Assembly: GCA_963781805.1 (NCBI GenBank)
Contig: CAWAHF010000004.1
Span: 4,216,001-4,280,000, forward strand
Direction of reading: 5' to 3'
Origin: JAFGPL01 sp963781805
Lineage (GTDB): Bacteria; Bacteroidota; Bacteroidia; Bacteroidales; UBA10428
Length of the DNA: 64,000 nucleotides
Numbering within the stretch: position 1 is the stretch's first letter; every line of letters starts with the position of its first letter. Positions 7,020 to 16,096 of this stretch are shown one piece after another. Position numbers and translations under genes: made by a program. The notes beneath the pieces were generated by a model that was not told where the DNA came from, did not search any database, and saw only the letters and a program-made list of their open reading frames with translations.

Positions 7020-9752
7020 TTATTGCAATAGCAATTCGTATTTAATTTGTCGATTATTTTTCAAAATAGACAAAATATAAACACCTTTAGGATAGGTAGA
7101 TAAATCAACAGATAAAATACCCGGGTTAATATTCTTTTTTTCGAAGATCATCACTCCCAATAGATTTATAATTTTTATGTCATTTATTTTCTCACCACTA
7201 TTTGTGATTCGAAATTGCCCATTAGCAGGATTGGGATAAATATTAATCCCATTTATTTGCAATTCATCAATACCCGATCCTGAACTAGTTACAGTTAATT
7301 GAGCTATGTTTGAGTTATGTTCGCCGGCATAACATCCAGCTACAAATATGCATTTATAAGCACCTGTATCGCTTACTTGTGCATTGTTAATTTCCAGGTT
7401 GTCGGTTGTACTGCCGGCAATATGTGAATCATTGCTTAGCGGATTGTCATTTTTATACCATTGATAGCTGAGTACATCACCTGATACCTTTATTTTAAAA
7501 TTAGCATTCTCACCTTGTGCAACAGTAAGACTTGATGGTTGCTCATTTACATTAACGTAAGTATAACTATTCAGTACCATATCATCTGAATTCGAACCGC
7601 AAACATGGTTTTCAACAATCCACGTATACGTATAACTTCCATGCGAAATATTTGACAGATTGGTAGTATAAGAATTGGGTAATTCTATAACCACATTTGG
7701 ATCGGAGGATGACCATGTGCCGGTTCCGGGAGATGGATTATTAGCTAAAAGTCCGCTAACTGTTTGGTCGCAAATAGAAATGTCCACTCCGGCATCGGCA
7801 ATAATTGTTTCGTAGCGACTTATAACAACCTGGTCGGAACTAGAACCACATGCTCCATTATTAATAACCCATGTAAAAGTAGTAGATGGTGAAATTCCTG
7901 CAGGGAGATTGCTCGCAATAGCATTCCAGGCGTGAACATCATCAAAGCTTACTTCTGCTCTGTTTGCGCCCCAAAGACCAATACTAGGGCTTGCAGGATT
8001 ATTCGCTTGCAGTTCATATTTTGAAGTATCACAAATTTCAGCATCGATACCTGCATTGGCGGTAATGTTTTGATAGTTTTTAATGATCATTGTGTCTTTG
8101 CTAATGCCACATGATTTATTGTCAATGCTCCAATACATTTCAATGGCACCAGTTCCAAAATTTTGCGTTGTTGTATTAAAAATGCCTGCATCGTTAAAAG
8201 TTGCACTTGTTGCATTGCTTGTCCAGTTTCCAGTATTGGGTGCAGGGTCATTTCCCAGTAATTGTAGGTTGCTTGCTTCACATAAATTCTTATCCGATCC
8301 GGCGTTAGATTGAACGTTTTGATCTACGGTCATGATAGCAAATTCTGAAGTATCTTTAGGATATGCCGGATTAGCCCCGATAATTCTACACCTGTATTTG
8401 TAACCGTTCATATTTGCATACCAGGCATTCACGCATAAGGAATCTGTTTCTACGCCATGGTAATGACTATCAGAAGTAGATATATCGCTAAAACCGGATC
8501 CAGCATCTTCTTGCCAGCGAGGAGGATATGCGGCATTAATGGTTTTTACGGTAAACAATACACTGTCGGTGCCCACACAAACCGGAGCAGCATCTTGCGG
8601 GTCTTGCAAAATAATAGGCGTAATGTTGTCTAACCATGAAATATTAGTTGAAGCCATGGCAATATCTAAGTCTTCATTCCCCTCGATATCCCCGATTGAA
8701 ATTTTATTGAGAACAGAATGAACAAATGAACTATTTGAAAAAACTGCACCGGAATTTTCATTTGTTAAAATAAATATTTTATTATTATTTTTATCAAGTG
8801 CAATAATATCGTTGTCCCCGTCTAAATCCATATCGGCTACAGAAATACCTGTTATAACTGCTGATGCATCGTTAAAAACAATCAGAGAATCATGATTAAA
8901 AGTCCCATCGCCCTGGTTTTTTATCCAAATAATTTTATCGTTATTACTATTCGTATAAAATCCACCTATAATATCTATATCACCATCATTATCCATATCG
9001 CCTGCACTAACCCTCCACGGTATTTCCCCAAAAAAAGTTAAAGAATCGGCATTCCATGTTCCGTCATTATTATTTAAAAACCATTTAAAATATTGATTAT
9101 TTTCAGTTGATGCTACAAGCATATCACCGTATCCATCTTTGTTAAAGTCAGAGACATATAAATCAACCGGGCAAAAATTGCTAACATTAATGTCTGCACT
9201 TCTATCGTATACTATAATTTCAGTTCCAAACGTACCCTTACCATCCGTGTTTTTGTACCAAACAAGTTTATTTGAATGTAATTGTGTGAATGTTGCTGCT
9301 ATATCAATCGCACCATCGCCATCAATATCATAGGCAAAAATTGCGGACATATAATCTGCCCCATTTAAATTTAAAGCGCCTTGTTCGGTAAAAGCACCTG
9401 CGCCATCATTTGAATACCACGTTATTGAATTATCTGAGGCGTAAATTACATCTTTATAGTTGTCGCCGTTCAAATCAGCAACAAATAGCCTTGACATATA
9501 CGTAGCGAGACTTGAGGCAATAGGGTTAAGTGATTTTGTAAAATTACCACTTCCATCGTTTTTATACCAATACAAACTTGTTTCATTTGAAGTATATACT
9601 ATATCACTGTCACCATCATTGTCTATATCTGCCAGAACAATATCTGTTGCGCTAACAATTGTAGATATATTGTTCTCACTATAAAAAGTAATTTGAGCAT
9701 TTACACATATGCTTATGAATAACCCAATTGATAAAAACACATTTTTTTTCAT
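7020..9752 (-). CDS. FG-GAP/VCBS repeat protein with T9SS sorting domain
   Basis: 910 aa with a signal peptide (about 19 aa). Residues about 25-375 contain at least six FG-GAP/VCBS blades with calcium-binding-like motifs (DIDNDGDSD, DLNGDNYKD, DIDGDGAID, DFNKDGYGD, DMDNDGDID, DMDLDGDND), predicting a beta-propeller. The middle holds three related modules that begin AGxDxxxC (about residues 480-730), then an Ig-like domain. The last 78 residues form a type A T9SS sorting domain (INIYPNPANGQFRI to the LLQ end). The protein is therefore exported by the gliding/Por secretion system and anchored or released at the surface, probably as an adhesin or binding protein. Its upstream region carries one copy of the 85-bp island-edge repeat. 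Confidence 0.9.
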   Translation of the reverse strand: MKKNVFLSIGLFISICVNAQITFYSENNISTIVSATDIVLADIDNDGDSDIVYTSNETSLYWYKNDGSGNFTKSLNPIASSLATYMSRLFVADLNGDNYKDVIYASDNSITWYSNDGAGAFTEQGALNLNGADYMSAIFAYDIDGDGAIDIAATFTQLHSNKLVWYKNTDGKGTFGTEIIVYDRSADINVSNFCPVDLYVSDFNKDGYGDMLVASTENNQYFKWFLNNNDGTWNADSLTFFGEIPWRVSAGDMDNDGDIDIIGGFYTNSNNDKIIWIKNQGDGTFNHDSLIVFNDASAVITGISVADMDLDGDNDIIALDKNNNKIFILTNENSGAVFSNSSFVHSVLNKISIGDIEGNEDLDIAMASTNISWLDNITPIILQDPQDAAPVCVGTDSVLFTVKTINAAYPPRWQEDAGSGFSDISTSDSHYHGVETDSLCVNAWYANMNGYKYRCRIIGANPAYPKDTSEFAIMTVDQNVQSNAGSDKNLCEASNLQLLGNDPAPNTGNWTSNATSATFNDAGIFNTTTQNFGTGAIEMYWSIDNKSCGISKDTMIIKNYQNITANAGIDAEICDTSKYELQANNPASPSIGLWGANRAEVSFDDVHAWNAIASNLPAGISPSTTFTWVINNGACGSSSDQVVISRYETIIADAGVDISICDQTVSGLLANNPSPGTGTWSSSDPNVVIELPNSYTTNLSNISHGSYTYTWIVENHVCGSNSDDMVLNSYTYVNVNEQPSSLTVAQGENANFKIKVSGDVLSYQWYKNDNPLSNDSHIAGSTTDNLEINNAQVSDTGAYKCIFVAGCYAGEHNSNIAQLTVTSSGSGIDELQINGINIYPNPANGQFRITNSGEKINDIKIINLLGVMIFEKKNINPGILSVDLSTYPKGVYILSILKNNRQIKYELLLQ

Positions 9753-9794
9753 AATTAAAATGTATACGTTATTACTCCGATTTTTATGGCAACT

Positions 9795-9878
9795 GACATC
9801 TAAATATAGTTACTTTTTCTGTAAAAGTACCTATAATTCGCATATAGCTTTAGTTATTGAATTGTCGTAAAGAGTCAT
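9795..9878. repeat. Left copy of island-edge direct repeat
   Basis: About 84 bp roughly 80 percent identical, in the same orientation, to 52235-52319; the shared core is CATATAGCTTTAGTTATTG. The two copies bracket the whole cassette region. Read on the minus strand it ends with TATATTTA, a near TAnnTTTG element, upstream of the T9SS gene, so it may act as its promoter. Confidence 0.65.
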
Positions 9879-9913
9879 AGAATTTTACGAGCTCCATTCT
9901 GTGTTTATATCTG

Positions 9914-9932
9914 CCTGCCGGTTTTAGGCAGG
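9914..9932. repeat. Short hairpin
   Basis: CCTGCC and GGCAGG around a 7-base loop; a REP-like palindrome at the left edge of the island. Confidence 0.45.
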
Positions 9933-10090
9933 TTATTGTTTTCATCTGGTTATACCAAACAGTAAGCAAATTACAAAAATTTTCGAAATGACAATGACAG
10001 GTTATAAGGCGAATAACTTTTGTTGTATAGGTGTGGAGATTTCATTGGTAAGAGGTGTTGAATGAAGGCAGGATGTATGTCACGCGTTAA

Positions 10091-10252
10091 GTAAACGCGC
10101 TCCATTGGGAGCGTATAAAACAGCTGACGGGTTTTGATATTGGAAAATGTCCAAAATGCAAGAACGGACGAATGCGCATCGTCAGGGAACTGCCCCGTAT
10201 CCGCTCTCCTGGTCAACCTGTGCAACAGTTACTCCTTGCGTCTTTACAATAA
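10091..10252 (+). pseudogene. C-terminal remnant of an IS91-family transposase
   Basis: An open frame of 53 codons ending TAA at 10250-10252 encodes the end of an IS91-type transposase: it contains IGKCPKCKNGRMRIV, matching VRVCPKCKTGKMILIA in the intact copy near 41.26 kb. There is an in-frame stop just upstream and no start, so this is a decayed stump. It shows that a second, older IS91-like element once sat near the left edge of the island. Confidence 0.75.
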
Positions 10253-10620
10253 ACTGATTCTACTTCCTTTTATTCTTCATTTTTATGAGGGAAGATTTTG
10301 TATTGCCTAAACTTTAAAAATCTGTTAGTATTTAGGCTTTTACTTAACCCAAAATAAGGCAAATACAAAATAAAAGCTCACAATCCAAAGAAAGTTATCT
10401 CCCAATACTCCGTATAAAACACATAAAACCGTCGATAAGTGCATAGAACCAAAGTTGTGCTTTATTGGCCGGGATGTAGTACAATCCCGAAGCAAGTTCG
10501 GGACAGGCTATGCACTCATCGCTGGGTCTTGCAGACCGCTCATAGTGCTACTTATTGGGTTTAGTTTTCTTTTTTTTCAATATTCTCCATGTTTAAGTTA
10601 ATAAAGATTTTCACAACATA
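10253..10620. other. Non-coding region with a degenerate attC-like palindrome
   Basis: No gene. It includes an AT-rich half (10253-10400) and a palindrome: CGATAAGTGCATAG at 10433-10446 pairs with CTATGCACTCATCG at 10508-10521, preceded by AAC at 10427-10429. Within the loop lies a REP-like unit (CCCGAAGCAAGTTCGGG) at 10486-10502, also found inside both ORF-less introns. It lies at the 3' end of the phosphoesterase gene, as expected for a cassette recombination site, but the GTT box is missing. Confidence 0.35.
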
Positions 10621-12231
10621 TTAGTAGTCTATCTCTACCTCTTCTTCAAAGATGACTCCCGCCTCATTTATTTTTAATTCAATTTCCACATCGGTAATAT
10701 CATTTTCCAAATCAATTTCATAGTAAATTCCAATATCTGAATCGAAACATTTTTTTATATTATCCATATCAATCTCAAAACCTTTGTATTTCTCTAAAAC
10801 GATGTTTTTAATATCTAAAGGAAGTTCATCGTGATAGGCAATAGTATTGTTAAAATAGCGAGCGGCTATACATTCACTTTTGCGATCGACAAGTGTATTT
10901 GGCCCTTTTGTATTTTTAATCAGGTCAAAAGCATCGTATAAATCGCCGGTAGCAGTATAGGATTGATAGCGGATAGTATCGTGATCAACCGTAATCACTT
11001 GTACCAGTTGTGTGTTTTCAGCATTACGATCTTGTTTTGCTCCCCATTGCTGCCATCCATTTTCACTTAAGCGATACATTTTACCTCCGCCTACCGATAC
11101 AACATACATTGTACCTGTCTGATCGAGGTTATTAGTTCCCGAAACAAGATTATGCTCATCGATAGCCCGTCCACGAGCATAAGCGTGGTCGTGCCCTTGA
11201 AGCGCAAGGTCAACGTGAAATTCGTCAAAGATTGGTTTTAGCAACTCTCTCCTTTTTGAATCTGAACGATTTCTTGAAATTGGATAGAGCGGGTGATGAT
11301 AGGTGACAATAGTCCATTTGTTAGGATTATTGGTCAATATTTCTCTCAACCATTCTGCTTGTTCTTCGAGGTATATGCAGGAATTCACACTAATCATTCG
11401 CACTCCCTGAAAATCCATATAATAGGCGGTTTCTTTTAGTTCATCAATACCCTCCGGACCATTTTCGGGCAAGGTGAATTGTGGACGCCATTGAATACTT
11501 AATTGCTCCAGAGAATCATCTTGTCCTTCATAAAGAACACCATACTCGTGGGTAGTACCCGGTGTAGGAATACTTGGTATCATACTATGGATAAAACTAC
11601 CGGCTTTAAACCATTCTTCCCATTCTTCTTCACTATGAGGATTACCCCTTAAGTCTCCTGCGTGAACTATGAAACGTGCATCAGGTGCTAACTGAAAACC
11701 CATACGCAATGTGCGTGACCATAGGTCAAAGATATCGTTCTGGGCATCGCCCATGTATATAAATGAGAATTTATCATTGGTTGTAGATGCGGTTTTAAAC
11801 TGAATCCATTCACTCCAGTGGTCGCCATCGCCAACGCGGTAGCCATAAAGAGTGTTGGGTTCTAACTCATTAAAAGTGACAGAATGATAGTTAGCCACTA
11901 TGCCGGCATCTTCTACCAGGCTGCCATCGAGCAATGTGGTTGTAGCCGTAAAACGTTCAGCAGTTCTCCAAAACTTAGGAGCAGCAGTTGCTATTGCAAT
12001 TTCGGCATAAGCGGTTTTTTCCTCGGTGTTAGTTCTCCAGGTAACGTTGGCAATAGTGGTAGGGTCAGCCCCAAAGTTTAGCATAATGCGATCGGGGTGA
12101 AGGCTTGGTTGTATCCACTCTTCCTCATAATCAGGAGATTCGTAAATAACTTCGTGATTTTGATTTTGAGATTTACTGTTTCCAACCCATAAAACAAATG
12201 CCAATGCACTAAATAAATATCTAATTTTCAT
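10621..12231 (-). CDS. Exported purple-acid-phosphatase-like metallophosphoesterase
   Basis: 536 aa from the ATG at 12231, chosen over an upstream ATG at 12255 because it starts directly with a signal peptide (MKIRYLFSALAFVLWVGNSKSQ). Residues about 45-150 form a fibronectin-like N-terminal domain as in purple acid phosphatases. Residues about 155-400 form the calcineurin-like domain with GDAQ, HAGDLRGN, YHHPLYP and QGHDHAYARG. The usual GNH(D/E) block is replaced by GTTHEYG, so one metal ligand is changed or shifted. A dinuclear-metal phosphoesterase in the periplasm or outside is likely. It is the leftmost gene of the cassette island. Confidence 0.8.
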   Translation of the reverse strand: MKIRYLFSALAFVLWVGNSKSQNQNHEVIYESPDYEEEWIQPSLHPDRIMLNFGADPTTIANVTWRTNTEEKTAYAEIAIATAAPKFWRTAERFTATTTLLDGSLVEDAGIVANYHSVTFNELEPNTLYGYRVGDGDHWSEWIQFKTASTTNDKFSFIYMGDAQNDIFDLWSRTLRMGFQLAPDARFIVHAGDLRGNPHSEEEWEEWFKAGSFIHSMIPSIPTPGTTHEYGVLYEGQDDSLEQLSIQWRPQFTLPENGPEGIDELKETAYYMDFQGVRMISVNSCIYLEEQAEWLREILTNNPNKWTIVTYHHPLYPISRNRSDSKRRELLKPIFDEFHVDLALQGHDHAYARGRAIDEHNLVSGTNNLDQTGTMYVVSVGGGKMYRLSENGWQQWGAKQDRNAENTQLVQVITVDHDTIRYQSYTATGDLYDAFDLIKNTKGPNTLVDRKSECIAARYFNNTIAYHDELPLDIKNIVLEKYKGFEIDMDNIKKCFDSDIGIYYEIDLENDITDVEIELKINEAGVIFEEEVEIDY

Positions 12232-12344
12232 TTCAATTAATATTTTAATCCACAAAATTGCAATGTATGTAAATATTGTTGGGTCATCAAATGTTTCAAT
12301 TGTGCTAACTAGTATTAAGTATCTTCATGGATTCTAAAAATTAA

Positions 12345-12472
12345 AGCTAACGTTTTGCTAATATGAAACGTAGCGGTTTTCATAGCGTTATCGTGTCAAG
12401 ATACAAAATACTTTGAGTAATTGTACAGGTGCCTTGCAAACCACTAACTCAGCTATGTTTTATATTGGCTGT
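12345..12472 (+). repeat. attC-like site 1 (interrupted by an intron)
   Basis: AAC box at 12349-12351. The 5' arm GCTAATATGAAACGTAGCGG pairs with the 3' arm AGCTATGTTTTATATTGGC (12451-12469) with two G.T wobbles on the plus strand. The final GT (12471-12472) is separated from its second T by the ORF-less intron that follows; the box is completed at 13425. It is the recombination site of the hicAB cassette. Confidence 0.75.
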
Positions 12473-13424
12473 GTGCGCCCTGCATGAGCATGAGCGCACA
12501 CTTGTTGTAAGCTCTTGAAAAAGTCGAAAAATACAAATAAACTTTTTAAGAAGCAAAACAACAAGTGTGTATTTTTACTCCCTTTGGTCGTGAGAACGCT
12601 TTCGCTAAGTTCCAGAGGGTGAAAGTCTCCCGAATCAAGTTCGGGACAGGCTCTTACACACTGGGGTAACGCCCGGAAGTGTTAGTAAGCCGCAAAGCCT
12701 GTCCCGTACCGAAGGCCGGGGGTGGTTTGTCGCGAGGCATGCACTGAAGGAAGCGGGACTACAAAATCCGATACTGATACTTCGACAAGCTCAGTATAAA
12801 CCAAGCAGGAACGGCATATGAGGCTGGGAGATGGGGATAAGCAAGCATCCCGATGATGAGTTTTGTTAATTTTGACTTGCAAAATTTTACAAACTCAATA
12901 TCGGGACTACAGGAATTGGAGGAAGGAACCGAACGCAGTGAGTTCATGAACACCATTAAAAATTAATTTTATTGTAAATAAAATGCTCCTACTGCACCTT
13001 CGCGTAGCCGCTTCGGCGGAGCAAGGCCGGGGGAGGTCTTGGATTAGATTCGGTATTTCTATAAACCAAGAAGTCAGCAGAGGCCATAGTAGCTGGCGGA
13101 ACTTAGCTCCAGCGATCTCACAACCGCAGGGAGTAAACGAGCCGTCATAGAGAGACGGAGGTCTCACAGAGCCAGTGAAGGGCTGAACGTTAGGTTGTCC
13201 CTAATTCGATAAGGAGGTCAAAACTTCGAGTTTACTAGCCTTATCTTAAATAAAGACAAAGGCATTGTCGGTGAAAAGAGCAGTAGTGCTGATACCTGCC
13301 GAACCGCTGTATACAGCCTGTCCCGGGTATTTTCTCGGGAAGACCCGGGAGTTTACCCTGACGAAGGAAGGGTACAGTGGTGTGAGAGGTGAACCAGTAG
13401 GCTACTCGCTCACTGGCCATCGAT
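12473..13424 (+). mobile_element. ORF-less group II-like intron, copy 1
   Basis: 952 bases beginning GTGCGCCC, the GUGYG start of group II introns, and ending CGAT. More than 95 percent identical by eye to 28479-29431. It shows a group II-like organisation: a GC-rich structured 5' part (CCAGAGGGTGAAAGTCTCC, then CACTGGGGTAACGCCCGG), and near the 3' end TGGTGTGAGAGGTG pairing with CTACTCGCTCAC, a domain V/VI-like hairpin. No reverse transcriptase is encoded; open frames of 65-90 codons inside are not gene-like. REP-like inserts (CTTCGACAAGCTCAG at 12780, CCCGAATCAAGTTCGGG at 12629) decorate it. It must be mobilised in trans if mobile at all. The intron class is not certain. Confidence 0.6.
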
Positions 13425-13442
13425 TGTAAGTAGTGCCTTTTT

Positions 13443-13841
13443 TTATCGTCTATGTATCAAATTAATTTCTGATAATTCTTGTCCAATCTGATGTATCCCA
13501 AATAAAATCTTCTCGGTTTGTTTATCAGATGGTTTTTTATGTCCTTGAACGTATTGTGATAAAAGAGTTGGATTCATCCCAATTTTATCAGCAAGAAACT
13601 TAGAATTTAGTACTTTGTAATACTGAAAAAATTGTTTGAAATCAATCTCAAATTTAAAATTATCGTGTGTCAATTTTATTTCATCATCCTCAAAATATAG
13701 ATTTGCAGCCTCAAATGCATTATCAATTAATTCGGGTATTGTCCGACCAGTTGTAAATATTGGATAATCATCACAAAAAGCTGAAAATCCAGTATCGGTT
13801 TTCTCAACTGTCACTTTAATTTTTTTTATTGTCGTTTTCAT
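13443..13841 (-). CDS. hicB: HicB-family antitoxin
   Basis: 132 aa. Residues about 1-65 are the partial RNase-H-like HicB fold (KVTVEKTDTGFSAFCDDYPIFTTGRTIPELIDNAFEAANLYF), and residues about 70-125 are a Cro/CI-type helix-turn-helix (LADKIGMNPTLLSQYVQGHKKPS). The first domain blocks the HicA ribonuclease and the second represses the operon. It starts 21 bases after the frameshifted hicA gene, in the usual toxin-antitoxin order. With hicA broken, this antitoxin may now be an orphan regulator. It forms the cassette of attC-like site 1. Confidence 0.85.
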   Translation of the reverse strand: MKTTIKKIKVTVEKTDTGFSAFCDDYPIFTTGRTIPELIDNAFEAANLYFEDDEIKLTHDNFKFEIDFKQFFQYYKVLNSKFLADKIGMNPTLLSQYVQGHKKPSDKQTEKILFGIHQIGQELSEINLIHRR

Positions 13842-13862
13842 AACTATCCTTTTTATCTATCA

Positions 13863-14049
13863 CTATTTAATTCCAGCATCTTTAAGGATTTTTTTCTCCA
13901 GTCCTTTACCAACCTCTTGACTCCCATGGTTTGGGAAAATAATCAGTCCAGGTTTTGTGTCATGTTTCATCTTTACATGTGAACCCTTTTGAGAAGTCGG
14001 ATACCAACCAATCTTTAATCAGTAGTCGGTAAAGTTCGAAACATTTCAT
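13863..14049 (-). pseudogene. hicA: hicA toxin with a one-base frameshift
   Basis: The frame starts MKCFELYRLLIKD at 14049 and then loses register at about 14007-14012, where one extra T (coding strand) is present. In the next frame the sequence continues GWYPTSQKGSHVKMKHDTKP, then IIFPNHGSQEVGKGLEKKI and DAGIK, ending TAG at 13863. Together this is a complete 61-residue HicA mRNA interferase with its catalytic His in the GSH motif. The span is 187 bases, 3n+1, which fits a single insertion. A sequencing error is possible, but as given the toxin is inactive. Confidence 0.85.
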
Positions 14050-14146
14050 TTATTTTAATCCATTTTTAATAAAGTCAAAGGTAAATAATAATTTACTTTT
14101 ATCCAAGAAAATTATCAATTAGCAGAATGTCCTCTGGCATTACTTA

Positions 14147-14281
14147 CAATAACGGATTGCCGGTATGAAACGTTGCGCATTTCGAAGCACTTTCATATCA
14201 GACCGTTGCTGCCGTTGATTAAATGTTATGTTGCTCAGATATACCACTATCTGCGCAATGTTTTATGACCGGCTGTTGGTG
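14147..14281 (+). repeat. attC-like site 2
   Basis: AAC at 14151-14153 and GTT at 14275-14277. Arms GCCGGTATGAAACGTTGCGC and GCGCAATGTTTTATGACCGG pair fully with two G.T wobbles and one extrahelical G. The last codons of higA run into its 3' arm, as is common for integron cassettes. Site of the higBA cassette. Confidence 0.85.
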
Positions 14282-14564
14282 CGTTTTTCTCTATTTTAAT
14301 AAATATATCTTCTTTATCAAATTTTTCCTCTTCAATGTCATAATCATCCTGTAACCCAAGCCAGAATTTTGCTGAATTACCAAAATATGAACTAAATCTA
14401 AGAGCTGTATCTGCGGTAATTCTCCGTTTACCTTTAATTATCTGTGAAATACGTGTCTGTGGTATATCAGTATCCTTTGATAGTCTATATGCAGTTATCT
14501 CAAGAGGACGTAAAAACTCCTCAAGTAAAATCTCTCCTGGGTGAATGTTTGCTAATCTATCCAT
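14247..14564 (-). CDS. higA: HigA-type antitoxin
   Basis: 105 aa. It opens with the family signature HPGEILLEEFLRPLEITAYRLSKD and continues with the HTH XRE motif (IPQTRISQIIKGKRRITADTALRFSSYFG) through about residue 70. It neutralises the HigB ribonuclease and represses the operon. It lies 15 bases downstream of the higB toxin gene, giving the toxin-first order typical of hig loci. The C-terminal tail (about 10 residues) is encoded by the attC-like palindrome, so cassette exchange can change it. Confidence 0.9.
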   Translation of the reverse strand: MDRLANIHPGEILLEEFLRPLEITAYRLSKDTDIPQTRISQIIKGKRRITADTALRFSSYFGNSAKFWLGLQDDYDIEEEKFDKEDIFIKIEKNAPTAGHKTLRR

Positions 14565-14579
14565 TTTTAATCCTCCTTT

Positions 14580-14855
14580 TTAATGATAATCCATTATCTC
14601 AACATCGTGAGCATTATTGTCAATCCACCGAAATACAATTCTCCATTGGTCATTTATCCTAATACTACAAAAATCGGAACCTTGTAACTTCTCTAATCTG
14701 TTGGATGGCGGTATTCTCAAATCTGTCCAGTTTTGAGAGTTGTTTATCATCCTTAATTTTCTCCGTCCAATCTGTTGTATCTCAATCGGCATCTTTTTGA
14801 CACGTTCTCCATTCCAAATCTTTTCAGTATCCTTTGAACCAAATGAAACAATCAT
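14580..14855 (-). CDS. higB: HigB/RelE-family ribosome-dependent mRNA interferase
   Basis: 91 aa, the usual length for plasmid-maintenance killer proteins. It shows the RelE-fold pattern: SFGSKDTEKIWNG, KLRMINNSQNWTDLRIPPSNRLEKLQG, then the catalytic-side strand CSIRINDQWRIVFRWIDNNAHDVEIMDYH ending with a conserved His. It would cleave mRNA in the ribosomal A site when free of HigA. It is the 5' gene of the cassette ending in attC-like site 2 and probably stabilises the array against deletion. Confidence 0.9.
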   Translation of the reverse strand: MIVSFGSKDTEKIWNGERVKKMPIEIQQIGRRKLRMINNSQNWTDLRIPPSNRLEKLQGSDFCSIRINDQWRIVFRWIDNNAHDVEIMDYH

Positions 14856-14939
14856 ACTATCATTTTACATTACTAACGTCAAAGATAATTATTTTGTTTC
14901 AAATTATCAAATCAATATCGAAGTGTTCGCTAAAATGCA

Positions 14940-15070
14940 CCACAACGTTGAGTATATGCAAAGTAGGCGATTGCGGATTTCAAACTTATCAAACCGTTAC
15001 AATTTTGAAGCGGGCTACAACCCTTGAATTTACTACTATTTCGCCTATTTTGTATATACATTGTACGCCG
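14940..15070 (+). repeat. attC-like site 3
   Basis: AAC at 14944-14946. Arms GTATATGCAAAGTAGGCGA and TCGCCTATTTTGTATATAC pair over 19 bp with two G.T wobbles. The 3' box reads GTA (15063-15065) instead of GTT. Site of the truncated gene at 15079. Confidence 0.8.
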
Positions 15071-15078
15071 TAATTCAT

Positions 15079-15321
15079 TCATATTCTACACTTTCCGTGT
15101 CTTTTATATTTAAAATCAGAAATCTTAATTGTATCATTATCTAATTGCATCGTCCGTAATACATTTTTGTCAATCAAGAGTCTTTGGTTAATTAACGAAT
15201 AATTCGCGAGTTGCATTTCGTCTGTCTCTCCAACGAAAATCTGATAATCATTCGACTTTGGGTTCTCAGTGATTATTCTGGACAAAGTGTACAACTGTTC
15301 TGGAGTATATTGTACAACCAA
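15079..15321 (-). pseudogene. 3' remnant of a cassette gene cut by IS21
   Basis: 80 codons. The first seven or so (MVVQYTP) are read from the IS21 terminal repeat, so the native start is lost. The remaining about 70 residues (QLYTLSRIITENPKSNDYQ, then NQRLLIDKNVLRTM and DTIKISDFKYKRHGKCRI) are hydrophilic and unknown to me. The matching 5' part is not found on the far side of the IS, where only about 38 bases precede another gene, so the insertion also involved a deletion. Its attC-like site 3 follows at once. Confidence 0.55.
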
Positions 15322-15351
15322 AACATGATTGATTCGTGAGACTAATATACA

Positions 15352-16077
15352 TTATTTTTTCTTTCTTAAAGATTCTCCTTTCAATTCAAAATGATGAGCA
15401 TTTACTGACAATCTGTCCATAATTGCATCCGCAATAGTTGACTCACCAAAAAAATTATACCATGCATTCAACGGTAGTTGAGATGTAATGATTACGGATT
15501 TTTTACCATATCGGTCTTCAAGTATTTGTAATAATGACAAACGCGTAATATTATCAAGCGGATAAAGTCCAAAATCATCCAAAATAATCAAGTGAGTCTT
15601 TTCGATCTGGTTTAAGAGCTTTATATATGTACCATCTAGTTTTGACATAGATATCTTATCCAGGAAACGGTTCATTCCAAAATATAAAGTTCGATATCCA
15701 AAAGAACATGCCTGGCGGCCAATAGCACACGCCAGAAAGCTTTTTCCACAACCTGTTGCTCCAGTGATTAATATATTTTCAGCACGTTCTATAAAACCAC
15801 AATCTGCAATTGATAATAGTTTTTCTTTATCAAGGTTTCGGTGAGTGCTGCAATGTATGTTTTCTATGACGGCATTATATCTTAGCCTGCTCAGTCGTAA
15901 ATATAATTCTGTTCTTTTATCGGTTCGTTCCTGGATCTCAGATTCCACAAGACGCGCCATTAGTTGGTTAATGGTTGGCTGATCTTGTACAGGCATTGTT
16001 AAGACAGCCTGGTATGTCCTTGCCATACCATGTAGCTTTAATTTTGTTAAATGATCAATAGTAAGTTGTGTATTCAT
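15352..16077 (-). CDS. istB: IstB-like ATP-binding protein of IS21
   Basis: 241 aa from the ATG at 16077; a longer frame to 16185 overlaps istA and lacks family similarity. Walker A is GATGCGKS, Walker B is LIILDDFG, and the C-terminus has the sensor region (VIITSQLPLNAWYNFF). It is the AAA+ helper that selects the target and stimulates the IstA transposase. It starts 19 bases after the istA stop codon. Confidence 0.95.
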   Translation of the reverse strand: MNTQLTIDHLTKLKLHGMARTYQAVLTMPVQDQPTINQLMARLVESEIQERTDKRTELYLRLSRLRYNAVIENIHCSTHRNLDKEKLLSIADCGFIERAENILITGATGCGKSFLACAIGRQACSFGYRTLYFGMNRFLDKISMSKLDGTYIKLLNQIEKTHLIILDDFGLYPLDNITRLSLLQILEDRYGKKSVIITSQLPLNAWYNFFGESTIADAIMDRLSVNAHHFELKGESLRKKK

Positions 16078-16096
16078 ATTGTTTATATTTAAATGA

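Noticed and set aside
9971..10225. 84-codon minus-strand frame near the left edge
   Set aside because: It is antisense to the IS91 transposase remnant whose CPKCK motif is readable on the plus strand.
12682..13167. Open frames of 65-90 codons inside the first ORF-less intron (and the 135-codon equivalent at 28765-29172)
   Set aside because: They lie in a structured, GC-rich element, change length between the two copies because of small differences, and encode no recognisable domain. Structural RNA or intron sequence explains them better.
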